A stretch of DNA of 64,000 nt from Microcaldota archaeon (GTDB lineage: Archaea; Micrarchaeota; Micrarchaeia; Norongarragalinales; Norongarragalinaceae). The stretch covers positions 62,001 through 126,000 of the forward strand of contig JACQQD010000012.1 in assembly GCA_016207165.1 (NCBI GenBank), written 5' to 3'. Made by a program: the position numbers and the translations under genes. Of this stretch, positions 22,936 through 31,397 are shown piece after piece. The notes beneath the pieces were generated by a model that was not told the origin of the DNA, searched no databases, and worked only from the letters and a program-made list of their open reading frames with translations. The first letter of the stretch is position 1. The number at the start of each line of letters is the position of its first letter.

Positions 22936-24822
22936 TCAACGCAACCGAATGGAATCCAGGTTCATGGGTGCGCGGGTTTCGATGCGCATCATTCGGTTGA
23001 CGGTGCGGGCGAACTCGTCGGTTTTGGCTTCGTCGCCGTGCATGGTGAACACGCGTTGCGGCCGGGGACGAAGGTTCCGCAGGAACGCCAGCAATTGGCT
23101 TCGATCGGAATGCCCGGAGTAGCCGTCGATGGTGTGCACTTGCATGTTGACTTTAAGTGCGTCGAGTTTCTGGCGCTCGTTTAAGATCGGCACTTCCCGT
23201 TCGCCGGACTGGATGCGGCGTCCCAGGGTCATGGCGCCTTGGTAGCCGACGAACAAAAGCGCGTTTTTGGGGTCGTGCGCCATCATCTTGAGGTACTCCA
23301 CGGAAGAACCGCCGGACAACATGCCGGAAGGAGCCAAAATCACGCAGGGTTCCTCGCTTTCGACAATGGCTTTGCGTTCTTTGGACGTGGCGTGCTTGAA
23401 CATGGGATTGTCAAACGGCGAATTGTTTTGCAGAATCCGGCGCTGGACGTTGCGTCGCAGGTATTCGGGGTAAACGGTGTGGATGGCCGAGGCCTCTTTG
23501 GACATGCCGTCGATGAACACGGGAATGTTTTCCTGTTGCAAGCGGTTTTCCAGCGACACCATGAGTTCTTGGGCTCGGCCGACGGCGAACACGGGAATCA
23601 ATACTTTGCCGCGGTTGGCGGTGACTTCCCGCACCGTCTGCGCAATGCGTTCCTCGCATTCGTCGTACCTTGGCAGAAGGTCGTTCTTGCCGCCGTACGT
23701 GGACTCAATCAAGAGCGTTTCGATGCGGGGAAAGCGCGTCTCCGCAGGATCAAGCAGGCTTGTTCGGCCGTATTTGATGTCGGCGGTAAAGACCAAATTG
23801 TGCAGGCCTTCGCCGATGTGCAAGTGCACTTGCGCGGAGCCCAGGATGTGGCCGGCGTTGTGGAACGTGAAGCGGACTTCGGGAGTCACGTCGGTGACTT
23901 CGCCGTAATCGCGCACGATCATGTGGTTGAGTTGTTTCTTGATGTCTTTTTCGCCGTACGGACAGCCTTTTCCTTCGGCGTTCATGACTTTGAGGCAGTC
24001 TTGTTGAAGCAGGATGGACAAGTCGCGGGTGGGCGGCGTGCAATAGACGGGTCCGTCGTAGCCATACGCATACAGGTACGGCAAGAACCCGGAGTGGTCT
24101 AGGTGGGCGTGGCTCAAGATGACGGCGTCCAATTGCTCCAACGCCAGGTTCATGGCGTTGAGGTACGGGTACGCGCGGGTGGCGTCCGACGTGTCCGTGT
24201 TCATGCCGCAATCCACCAACACGTTGCTTTTGGGGGTCTGCAACAGCATGCAGGTGCGCCCCACTTCCTTGAAGCCGCCCAGCATCGTGATTTTGATCCA
24301 GTCGCAGGACCCCGACGGCAGCACCATTTTTTTTCCTAACGTGTTGAGGAACTTCTTGCGCTGGTCCGACGAGGACAGCAAGGCGCTTCGGATGGCGCGC
24401 TCCGTTTCGCTGGGAGACGTCGGCGCGCGCAGGACGCGGGGCGACCAACCCGTGTTCAAGACGATTTGCTTCAACACGAGGCCGCCTTTGCCGATGACCA
24501 AACCCGGTTTGAGGGCTTCAATGACGACTTCGTTGAAAACGGGGTCAAACCGCAATTCCTGCACGCCGGCATCGACGGGAACGATTTCCTTGATTTTGGC
24601 CTCCGCCGAGCTTGGGGCCATGAGTTCCGAGGAGTCCACGCGCAAGAGCACTTTCTTTCGTACTTTCGAGGCAATCTTGGTGATGAGGTGCTCGTCGGAG
24701 TAAAACGACTTGATGTTCTTGACGTAGATGACGACTTGGGGGCCTTCAAACTCGAGTTTAGTCAACTCGCAGTCCGGTGGCAGGACGCTTTGGACGGCGG
24801 CTTGCATTTCCTTGAGATCCAT
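22936..24822 (-). CDS. fttA: aCPSF1/FttA transcription termination ribonuclease (KH, MBL, beta-CASP)
   Basis: The universal archaeal CPSF73-like factor that terminates transcription by 3' end cleavage. In the 628-aa protein two N-terminal KH-type domains (GLVIGKGGLVLKQ at about residue 106) precede a metallo-beta-lactamase core with LSHAHLDHSGFLPYL and a beta-CASP domain ending IDGYSGHSDRSQL. The metal ligands HxHxDH, the later His in FHNAGHILGSA and the Asp in TADIKYG are all present. Gene order with psmB is seen in other archaea. Confidence 0.96.
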   Translation of the reverse strand: MDLKEMQAAVQSVLPPDCELTKLEFEGPQVVIYVKNIKSFYSDEHLITKIASKVRKKVLLRVDSSELMAPSSAEAKIKEIVPVDAGVQELRFDPVFNEVVIEALKPGLVIGKGGLVLKQIVLNTGWSPRVLRAPTSPSETERAIRSALLSSSDQRKKFLNTLGKKMVLPSGSCDWIKITMLGGFKEVGRTCMLLQTPKSNVLVDCGMNTDTSDATRAYPYLNAMNLALEQLDAVILSHAHLDHSGFLPYLYAYGYDGPVYCTPPTRDLSILLQQDCLKVMNAEGKGCPYGEKDIKKQLNHMIVRDYGEVTDVTPEVRFTFHNAGHILGSAQVHLHIGEGLHNLVFTADIKYGRTSLLDPAETRFPRIETLLIESTYGGKNDLLPRYDECEERIAQTVREVTANRGKVLIPVFAVGRAQELMVSLENRLQQENIPVFIDGMSKEASAIHTVYPEYLRRNVQRRILQNNSPFDNPMFKHATSKERKAIVESEEPCVILAPSGMLSGGSSVEYLKMMAHDPKNALLFVGYQGAMTLGRRIQSGEREVPILNERQKLDALKVNMQVHTIDGYSGHSDRSQLLAFLRNLRPRPQRVFTMHGDEAKTDEFARTVNRMMRIETRAPMNLDSIRLR

Positions 24823-24840
24823 GAAAAAATACCTTGAAAA

Positions 24841-24865
24841 AATAATCGCGATTCAAAACGGTTAA
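24841..24865 (-). promoter_or_regulatory. Conserved upstream element (copy before aCPSF1)
   Basis: On the minus strand a CCGTTTTGAATCGCGATTAT block lies about 20 bases before the aCPSF1 start. It matches the element at 15239-15263 in all but a few positions. Confidence 0.4.
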
Positions 24866-24939
24866 CGGCCAAACGTTCTTTCCGAGCGCGGGAAAAAAAT
24901 CAAATCGCGCAACGCTTCGCACACAAACACAGTCAACGC

Positions 24940-25566
24940 TTACGAGGACAATAGACCCGAAGCGGCCTGCATGGGCAGGCGCTTGACGCCTTCCGCTGTA
25001 ATGACCACGGCGTCGATGCCCTCGCCCGTGGCGGCATCCCGCTTCATGGCGGCGTGCACGGCCTTGGTGGCAATTTTGACGGCGTCCGCCTCGGACAGGT
25101 TTTCCTTGTAGTTGGCGTCCAAATACCCGTATGCCGTCACGGAGCCGGAACCAGTGGAAACGTAGTTTTCCTGGATGAGGCCGCCGAGGGGATCCAAGTC
25201 AAACAATTGCGGCTGTTCGTCGTACCCCGCCACGATGAGTTGGACGAAGTAGGGAAAATACTTGTTGCCTTGCAGGATGTTGGACAAAAGCGTGGCCGCG
25301 CCTTTCACGGAAAGGGGCGCCCCCTTGTTGTGGTGGTACAATTGGAGTTCCGCGCGCATGACGCGCACCAGGGTTTGGGCGTCGCCGACGCTGCCTGCCA
25401 ACGTCAACGCCATGCGATCGGAAATGGGGTGGATCTTGTCCACGCCTTTTCCGGCAATGAAAAAGCCCATGGAGGCGCGTTTGTCAGCGGCCAAAATCAC
25501 GCCGTCCTTGAAGACCAAACCCACAGTGGTGGTGCCTTTCAAGGGTTCCTTGTAAAAATCGGTCAT
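24940..25566 (-). CDS. psmB: Proteasome subunit beta
   Basis: Catalytic subunit of the 20S proteasome. A short propeptide MTDFYKEPLKG precedes the Thr nucleophile in TTTVGLVFKDGV; Asp and Lys of the catalytic triad are in ILAADKRAS, and GSGSVTAYGYLD is the conserved Ser/Asp block. 208 aa is standard. The alpha subunit is at 59629, 34 kb away in the superoperon. Confidence 0.96.
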   Translation of the reverse strand: MTDFYKEPLKGTTTVGLVFKDGVILAADKRASMGFFIAGKGVDKIHPISDRMALTLAGSVGDAQTLVRVMRAELQLYHHNKGAPLSVKGAATLLSNILQGNKYFPYFVQLIVAGYDEQPQLFDLDPLGGLIQENYVSTGSGSVTAYGYLDANYKENLSEADAVKIATKAVHAAMKRDAATGEGIDAVVITAEGVKRLPMQAASGLLSS

Positions 25567-25652
25567 TGATGCGTTTACCTTTCAGGTAGCGGGTTAAGCT
25601 ACAGGATTGCTAACAGCAGTATGCTTCGGCAAAATATTTAAACGTATGTCTT

Positions 25653-26351
25653 TTAGCGCACGGGCTGGTAGTCTGAAAAGCTCTTGCGCCACAGCGTGTA
25701 TTGAACCCAGTTCTGGAAGTGGAAACCGACGAACCGCGTGTAGCCCCATTCGCGGATTCGGCGGGGCGAAATGTAGGCCACGGCGTCTTTCACGAAGACG
25801 TTTTTCCCGTGGCGAAGCGCGCGCTTCTGCAAGTCGACGTCCTCGGCCGTTACCAAGTCGGTGTTGAAGCCGCCGATTTGGTGGAAGACGTCGGCGCGGA
25901 TGGCCAAATTGGATCCGGCACCGGTGGGGTGCCCCAAACGCAAGGCGACTTGAAAGACTTTGGGCATGACGCGGTCGGCCATAAAGTGTTCCACGCGCGT
26001 GGATTCGGACAACAAAATCTTGCCGTGGGTGCAGGCCACCCCCGGGTCGGCAAAGGGGCGGAGCAAGTCCAACAGCCAGTCTTTGGGGTAGCGGGCGTCC
26101 GCGTCGGCAAACACCAGCCATTGGCCTTCCGCGGCCAGGGCCCCTGCTTGGCGGCCAGCCGCAATGGTGCGCTTTTTCTCTACGATGACTTTGTCGGCCA
26201 ACGCATGCGCCAATTCCTGGGTGCCGTCCTGGCTTTGGCCGTCGGCGACGATGATTTCGTCGGCGGCAAAGGACTGGTTTCGAAGGGAAGCCATGCAACG
26301 GGAAAGCGATTTTTCCTCGTTGTACGTGGGCACGATGACGGAAACGTTCAT
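25653..26351 (-). CDS. Family 2 glycosyltransferase
   Basis: A 232-aa GT-A fold transferase: VSVIVPTYNEEKSLSRCM at the N-terminus, IIVADGQSQDGT and the metal-binding VFADADARYP. A partly hydrophobic C-terminal portion may associate with the membrane. Acceptor unknown; probably surface glycan or glycolipid. Divergent from scpA, with no glycan cluster around it. Confidence 0.85.
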   Translation of the reverse strand: MNVSVIVPTYNEEKSLSRCMASLRNQSFAADEIIVADGQSQDGTQELAHALADKVIVEKKRTIAAGRQAGALAAEGQWLVFADADARYPKDWLLDLLRPFADPGVACTHGKILLSESTRVEHFMADRVMPKVFQVALRLGHPTGAGSNLAIRADVFHQIGGFNTDLVTAEDVDLQKRALRHGKNVFVKDAVAYISPRRIREWGYTRFVGFHFQNWVQYTLWRKSFSDYQPVR

Positions 26352-26407
26352 GAATGGTTTGGGAAGGAGGGCACTAAAAAAGGTACCCCGCCTGGGCCCG
26401 CCGCCGA

Positions 26408-26418
26408 GTATTTATACG
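26408..26418 (+). promoter_or_regulatory. TATA box for scpA
   Basis: GTATTTATACG is 33 bases before ATG 26451 and excludes the long upstream open frame. Confidence 0.5.
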
Positions 26419-26450
26419 CGGAATGCGTACCCCAATGCGACCCACAACCC

Positions 26451-27128
26451 ATGGATTTGGTTAGCTTCGTCGTGCAACCGACTTGGAAGGAAATGCTCCT
26501 GGAACTGGTTAGCACCGAGCAGATGGACCCGTGGGACGTGGACGTCGGCCTCATCGCCGAGAAATACCTGGAAAACGTCAAGGCGTTCCAAGCCTTGGAC
26601 CTGCGCACTCCCGCCAACGTGATTCTGGCCGCGTCGCTTTTGTTGCGCTTCAAGTCCGAGAACCTCATGGTTGAAGAAGAAGGCGACGTGGACACGTTCG
26701 AGGAAAGCCGGTTGCAGGACGAGGCGTTGCCGGAACTGGTCTTCCGCATCAACCGGCCCCGCCGCCGGCGCGTGACGTTGGACGAATTGATGAAGTCCAT
26801 GGAGGCCGTCATGCGGAAGGGCCGCAAAACGCCTCCGCCGCGAAAAGCGTTTCTGCCGGCGATGCTGGTGCACGTGGGCGAAGAGGACATGGACCAGAAA
26901 ATGAACGCGGCGTTTGAAAAAGTGTTGTCCAAAAAGGACGGCGAAGGCGTGGTCTTGTTCTCGGATTTGTTGGAAGAAAAGACGCCGGAGCACGTCGCCA
27001 AACAACTCTTGCCGGTGCTGCACTTGGTGCAGGAACAGAAAGTCAACGCGTGGCAGGACGAGTTCTTCGGGGAAATATTCATTCAAGTCATTGAACAAAA
27101 AGCCGTTGCGGACGCGGAGAACAATTAA
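26451..27128 (+). CDS. scpA: Segregation and condensation protein A
   Basis: Kleisin subunit that bridges SMC heads in chromosome condensation. The 225-aa protein has DPWDVDVGLIAEKYLENVKA and ANVILAASLLLRFKSENL near the N-terminus and a C-terminal winged-helix region (VVLFSDLLEEKTPEHVAKQLLPVLHLVQEQKV and beyond). SMC is not in the window. The membrane protein gene at 27133 follows after four bases. Confidence 0.88.
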   Translation: MDLVSFVVQPTWKEMLLELVSTEQMDPWDVDVGLIAEKYLENVKAFQALDLRTPANVILAASLLLRFKSENLMVEEEGDVDTFEESRLQDEALPELVFRINRPRRRRVTLDELMKSMEAVMRKGRKTPPPRKAFLPAMLVHVGEEDMDQKMNAAFEKVLSKKDGEGVVLFSDLLEEKTPEHVAKQLLPVLHLVQEQKVNAWQDEFFGEIFIQVIEQKAVADAENN

Positions 27129-27132
27129 ACCT

Positions 27133-27906
27133 ATGGGAGTGCAACGGAGAATCGCGTTGGCGTTTTTGGTGGGACTGGTATCCCTGTCCACGTTCGCATT
27201 TTGTGTCTCGTATTCGGTGCAAAGCGTGGGGTTGGATGAAAAGGTGTGGCTCAACGCCATTGAAGAATCGGGGGCGGTAGACCAGTTGCTGGCCCACAGC
27301 GGCTTGGGCGGGCAGGTTTCCCCGGAGCTGGTCAAGCGCATCCTGTCCAAAGAATGGATTGACGGCCAGACCAAAAACCTGGTGCACAACGTGTTGTCTT
27401 ACGTCAAAGGCGAAAGCGCGAACTTGGAACTCATCGTGGACTTGACGGAGCCTAAAGAACGGTTGCAAGCACTGGGGTTGGGCCAGTTGGATGCGGTCAA
27501 GGACGTGCCGGATCGCATTGACTTGGCGCAACGGCCCGGAGCCAAAGAAGGCGTTGACCAGTTCCGCCAATACGTGCAGGCCCTGCAAACGGCGGTTATG
27601 GCCAGCATCGTCATGGCGCTTCTTTCCATCGCCGCGCTGGTGCTTTGGGCGAAAGACGCCAAGTCCAAGGTGCGGCTGCCGTCCACGGGGCTCATGCTTG
27701 GCGGCTTGAACGCGTTGCTGCTGGCCTTCGTGTTGGGTGAAGTCATCCAGAAGAATTTGCCGTCGGAATTTCAGGTTGCGGCACAGGCCATCATCGCGCC
27801 GTTGTTGGGTTCGGTCAACACGTGGGCCGCCGCGTTCGTGGTCATTGGGGTTTTGGGGTTGGCGGCAAGCCACTGGTTCGTGAAAAACGACTCAAAAGCG
27901 GCCTAA
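27133..27906 (+). CDS. Membrane protein of unknown family, 257 aa
   Basis: One N-terminal helix or signal anchor (residues 7-27), an extracytoplasmic region of about 120 residues, then three C-terminal helices (about 155-175, 188-208, 232-252). No motif recognised. Cotranscribed with scpA; its last 65 bases overlap the convergent HerA-like gene. Confidence 0.65.
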   Translation: MGVQRRIALAFLVGLVSLSTFAFCVSYSVQSVGLDEKVWLNAIEESGAVDQLLAHSGLGGQVSPELVKRILSKEWIDGQTKNLVHNVLSYVKGESANLELIVDLTEPKERLQALGLGQLDAVKDVPDRIDLAQRPGAKEGVDQFRQYVQALQTAVMASIVMALLSIAALVLWAKDAKSKVRLPSTGLMLGGLNALLLAFVLGEVIQKNLPSEFQVAAQAIIAPLLGSVNTWAAAFVVIGVLGLAASHWFVKNDSKAA

Positions 27907-29284
27907 ACGTAACGCGTTTCTTGGCTTGGTGCGCCTGCGAGACGATGACTTGGCTTTCCAGAACGTCCAACTCCAACGTGGCCTCAGCGAAAAAGTCGGC
28001 CTCGTGTTCGCAGGACACAGCCAACGCTACGCTTGGGGACACGGCGTGCTGAACGCGGCTGGATAGGGCGGAGGCGGGCGCATCAAACACGGCCAGAACC
28101 GCGCCAGGATACGGCGGACTCTCAAGCGTCCGAAGCAGGGACAAGGCGAAAAGTTCCGCCACCGCCGGAGAGAGGCCCTGCAAGTCGACGTAATGCGCTT
28201 GGCCGAAGCCGGAAGACCACGGTTGCCTGAATTCATTGACGGGATTGGCGCCAAACGTGGAGGGAAACGCTTTCTGGATGACGCGCAAGGCGCGGAGGGT
28301 TTTTTGGATGGCGTACTGGGGCGTGTCGCGCGAGTCAGACATTTTCTCGATGCGTCCGACGAGGTCCTCCAAAGACGAGGCGTCCGCGTACACGCGGTCC
28401 AAAACCGGACGGACTTGGGCGTCGTTGACGCCCAACATGGTCGCAAACCAGTCTAAGTCCACGGCGCGCAAGTCGATGGACAAGCCCTTGCCGGGCACGT
28501 AGGCCTTGAAGGGAAACGGATGGGTTTGGGTTAAACCGAATTTCTCAAGGTCTTTAGGAGACGGATCGGTTTGCTGGAGTCCCGAGAAAACGCCGGAGCC
28601 ATCGAAAACTAGGACGGGAACTCCGGCGGACAGAACGCCTTCGGCCAAGGCTTGCAGGATCGGAAGCCGGTCGGCGTGCGTTTTCCCCAGCACTTTGGTG
28701 CGCAACAAGGCGGACACCGGCAAAAACACGCCCTGGTTGTCGGCGTCCAGACCCAAAAGCATGCGGCCAGCCTTGGAAGTCGCGGCAGGAGTGTGGTCTT
28801 TGGGGACGCCGGATAGGGCGAACAACGTCAGGGGGTCGCCAAAAAGAACATCCATTTCCGGGTCGCTGGCATGGGGTTCCCGTACCTGGAAGTCAAAGGT
28901 GGCCGCGGCGTCCATGACGATTTTCGTGGAGCCCTCCAGTTCCTGGTGCTGGCGCTGCAACGCCGAGACCAATTCGCTTTGGTTGTAGGGCACGTAGTAC
29001 GGCGTGGCCTCCAAAAGCAAAAACTTGGTTCGCTTGCCGGAAGCGATTTTCTCGATGAAGGTAATCTCTTTCTGCTGGGAAGTCGCAAACGCGTCGGTGC
29101 GGCCGTCCACCAAGAGCGGGCGCTTGAGTAAAACCAGGATGCCGTTGACTTTCTCGTCCGTCTTGTCAAAAACGGTGAGCATCACGAGGTTTTCCGCGTT
29201 GGTGTACACACTCACGGGGTGACCGGACCACTGGGCGGAGGCGATGCGGGACCAAGGCCCAAAAGGCAGGCTCACGTCAGACAT
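27842..29284 (-). CDS. HerA/FtsK-like protein with degenerate nucleotide-binding motifs
   Basis: A 480-aa protein. Residues 170-240 follow the HerA/DUF853 layout: AGRMLLGLDADNQGVFLPV, then TKVLGKTHADRLPILQAL where GxTGSGKT would stand, then GVLSAGVPVLVFDGSGVF. A later block HYVDLQGLSPAVAELFALSL and AVLAVFDAPASALSS corresponds to the HerA 'IDLSGL' and Walker B region. The Walker A Lys/Thr context and the Walker B Glu are lost, so ATP hydrolysis is doubtful. The family assignment is from pattern reading. ATG 29284 is chosen; the upstream extension has no support. Confidence 0.55.
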   Translation of the reverse strand: MSDVSLPFGPWSRIASAQWSGHPVSVYTNAENLVMLTVFDKTDEKVNGILVLLKRPLLVDGRTDAFATSQQKEITFIEKIASGKRTKFLLLEATPYYVPYNQSELVSALQRQHQELEGSTKIVMDAAATFDFQVREPHASDPEMDVLFGDPLTLFALSGVPKDHTPAATSKAGRMLLGLDADNQGVFLPVSALLRTKVLGKTHADRLPILQALAEGVLSAGVPVLVFDGSGVFSGLQQTDPSPKDLEKFGLTQTHPFPFKAYVPGKGLSIDLRAVDLDWFATMLGVNDAQVRPVLDRVYADASSLEDLVGRIEKMSDSRDTPQYAIQKTLRALRVIQKAFPSTFGANPVNEFRQPWSSGFGQAHYVDLQGLSPAVAELFALSLLRTLESPPYPGAVLAVFDAPASALSSRVQHAVSPSVALAVSCEHEADFFAEATLELDVLESQVIVSQAHQAKKRVTFRPLLSRFSRTSGLPPTPKPQ

Positions 29285-29340
29285 ACAGTCAAACAGCAAG
29301 GCGGGGAAATTAATAAACGCTTCAACGATGCAAGCAATAC

Positions 29341-29658
29341 GTGGACAAATACGCCAAGTTGCTGGCCAGCCTCGCCATTGACGCGCTGGGCTTCGTGGCC
29401 TTTGGGGCAACGGAGTTCGGCGACCTTTTATGGGCCCCCGTCTCCGCGCTTTGCATCGCGCTTTTGTACCACCGCGATTTTTACACGTTTTTGGGCTTTA
29501 CCGAAGAGATTCTACCCGGAGCCGACGTCGTGCCTACCGCCACCATCGCGTGGCTGGACGAGAACGGGTTCCTGAATATTTTCCACAAAAAGCAAACCTC
29601 CCATCGCCGAGAAGGGCCGCTTCACGGAAAAAACCGGACTATCACCCTGGCTGACTAA
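29341..29658 (+). CDS. Small membrane protein, 105 aa
   Basis: Two predicted helices (about residues 8-25 and 30-45) followed by a short soluble tail with DVVPTATIAWLDENG. GTG start at 29341 after an AATTAATAAA TATA-like sequence at 29307-29316. Divergent from the HerA-like gene; function unknown. Confidence 0.6.
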   Translation: MDKYAKLLASLAIDALGFVAFGATEFGDLLWAPVSALCIALLYHRDFYTFLGFTEEILPGADVVPTATIAWLDENGFLNIFHKKQTSHRREGPLHGKNRTITLAD

Positions 29659-29699
29659 AGAATAATTTTTATAAAAAATATTCCTATAAGAATATAGGG

Positions 29700-29937
29700 G
29701 CCTTTTTCTTTGCAAACCGCCACAGAACCATCGGGGCGATGAGGACACTAATCCGGTCGCCCCAGGGGAACCCAGGTTCCCCTTGGCACGCCCTGCGCCT
29801 CGACCCCTCCTGACGCACGATTTCACAAGATACGTTCTTTAAGCACGAGCCAAAAATCAATACGGGGCGATGAGGACACTGTCCCAGACCGAGTCAACAC
29901 TGTGACGACCAAGGTAGCTGCCTAGCCCCTTTTTTTC
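29700..29937 (+). ncRNA. Candidate structured RNA region with repeated 18-mer
   Basis: No gene lies in 29659-29921. A TTTATAAAAA element (29669-29678) could start transcription near 29700. CGGGGCGATGAGGACACT occurs at 29732-29749 and again at 29863-29880. The first copy is closed by GGGGCGA/TCGCCCC (29733-29739/29757-29763) and followed by a hairpin GGGGAACC/GGTTCCCC (29765-29772/29775-29782). The second copy's GGGGC pairs with GCCCC at 29925-29929, followed by T7, an archaeal-type terminator. ATGAGGA resembles a C box, but no clear D box is seen. Confidence 0.35.
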
Positions 29938-30599
29938 ATTTCCGGAAGCCGAAGCGCATGGCCCAAAAGGGCTTGAACAATCTGGTTGCGCGCCAACTCA
30001 TCCAGCGGGTGGCCGTCGGGGTGCAACACAAGCGCGCTGCGGTCACTGAAACGGGACACGAAATCCAAAAACGCATGCCACGCGTTTACGGGCGTCGGAC
30101 CCGCGGCCAAGTCGGACTGGTAGTGGACGGGTAAGTGATGCGTGGCCATACGCCATTCGGACTCCGACCCATCGTAGGCGTTGGTTCGCTTCAGTGCTAC
30201 GACGACTTGGGCCACGTCGTTGTGGGGGTCAAACCCGCGTGCCTGGGGACTCCGTCGGGGGTGCCGGTATGCCAGCGTCAATTCGTAATCATCCAGTGAA
30301 GCCAATTTACCTTTGAACGTCCAGGCGCGAACGGAGTCGCCTTTTACGACGTTGGGAAACCAGTGGTAAATGGATTGAAAGCGGCTGTGGTGTAGGCGGG
30401 GCGGATCCCTCGGCCAGGTGCGGCGCAGGTTGTCCAAAAGGTCACCCAAATCGTAAAATCCGTCCATTTCCAGGGTCGCGGAAACGCGCGCGCGGGCATC
30501 GCGGTTAAGTCCATCCAGACGCGAAAGCCGACGGGCGCCGTCTGACAACCGCCCTTGATGAGATGCCGGCCTTGCTGCGGGACGCTCTTGGAAATCCAT
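29922..30599 (-). CDS. Orphan protein, 225 aa
   Basis: Not recognised. Arg- and His-rich soluble protein, no membrane segment; blocks include SIYHWFPNVVKGDSVRAW and YRHPRRSPQARGFDPHND. Stands behind the HTH gene on the same strand with an 18-base gap, so may be cotranscribed with it, although a TATA-like ATACTCGTTTAT lies at its start. Confidence 0.55.
   Translation of the reverse strand: MDFQERPAARPASHQGRLSDGARRLSRLDGLNRDARARVSATLEMDGFYDLGDLLDNLRRTWPRDPPRLHHSRFQSIYHWFPNVVKGDSVRAWTFKGKLASLDDYELTLAYRHPRRSPQARGFDPHNDVAQVVVALKRTNAYDGSESEWRMATHHLPVHYQSDLAAGPTPVNAWHAFLDFVSRFSDRSALVLHPDGHPLDELARNQIVQALLGHALRLPEMKKRG
29930..29936 (+). terminator. Oligo-T terminator after GCCCC stem
   Basis: Seven T residues directly follow the 3' arm of the GGGGC/GCCCC stem; poly-T is sufficient for intrinsic termination in archaea. 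Confidence 0.4.
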
Positions 30600-30617
30600 A
30601 AACGAGTATACGGAAAC

Positions 30618-31295
30618 TTAGCGTTCGCGTTTTTTGTTCTTTCGCTTTTCGTCTTCGACGCACACCAGGCCCTGGACAATCAGGTTGCCCAAGGCGGTGG
30701 GCCGAACGGAAAGGCGTCCCTTGTGGCGTGCGACGTCCACCAAGCCCAAGGTGACCAAGCCCGGTTTTTGGTTGGAGCCGTGCACGTGGTACGTGACCAG
30801 CGGCAGACTCATGCTCAACGCCTTGGACATGGACTCCAGGGAATCCACGCCGCCGCGGCTGACCAGAAAGCGAAGCATCTCGGACTTGCGCTCCGACAAC
30901 GCATGATAATAGGAGAACTTCATGATGGGGTACGCGATGATGGCACCGTCAGACAGTCCAATGGCCTGCACCCCGTTGACAAACGCGGCGCTAAGCATGA
31001 TGCAGGAGCTTTGGTGGTCCGCGTCGACGTTCAAGATCAGCCGGTCGCCGCCGGCACCCTCGGAAAGACGCGCCACGGATTCGAAAACCGTTTCAAACGT
31101 CAGGCAATCCAGTCCAACCAAATCCGCCCGCACGTTGGATTGGGACAACGCCACTTGCAGTGACTCGGCTTTGCGTTGGTGGCGGGGTTCAAACAGCAAG
31201 ACGATTTTCCGGGAGGGAAAACGCTGCAACCCCAATTCCAGGACGTCCTTGACATCGGAATCCGGTCCCACCACTGCCACCATCACGTTGGCCAT
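30618..31295 (-). CDS. HFX_2341-type regulator: CARF-like domain plus winged helix
   Basis: A 225-aa protein with an N-terminal Rossmann-like ligand domain (ANVMVAVVGPDSDVKDVLEL, then FPSRKIVLLFEP and GDRLILNVDADHQ) and a C-terminal winged helix (SKALSMSLPLVTYHVHGSNQ through LVDVARHKGRLSVRPTALGN). This matches the standalone CARF-like archaeal regulators, although no CRISPR array or cas gene is in the window. ATG 31295 is chosen over 31307. Confidence 0.65.
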   Translation of the reverse strand: MANVMVAVVGPDSDVKDVLELGLQRFPSRKIVLLFEPRHQRKAESLQVALSQSNVRADLVGLDCLTFETVFESVARLSEGAGGDRLILNVDADHQSSCIMLSAAFVNGVQAIGLSDGAIIAYPIMKFSYYHALSERKSEMLRFLVSRGGVDSLESMSKALSMSLPLVTYHVHGSNQKPGLVTLGLVDVARHKGRLSVRPTALGNLIVQGLVCVEDEKRKNKKRER

Positions 31296-31397
31296 GTTTT
31301 GACCCAACGCAAAGCGACTATTAAAGTTTGGGTTTAACTTCAGGGATTGGCCTGAACTAGCAAACCGGCTTTAAGCAAGAAGATCCAAAACGGTTGT

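Noticed and set aside
25701-26450. Long N-terminal extension of scpA
   Set aside because: It runs antisense through the glycosyltransferase gene and precedes the TATA box at 26408-26418.
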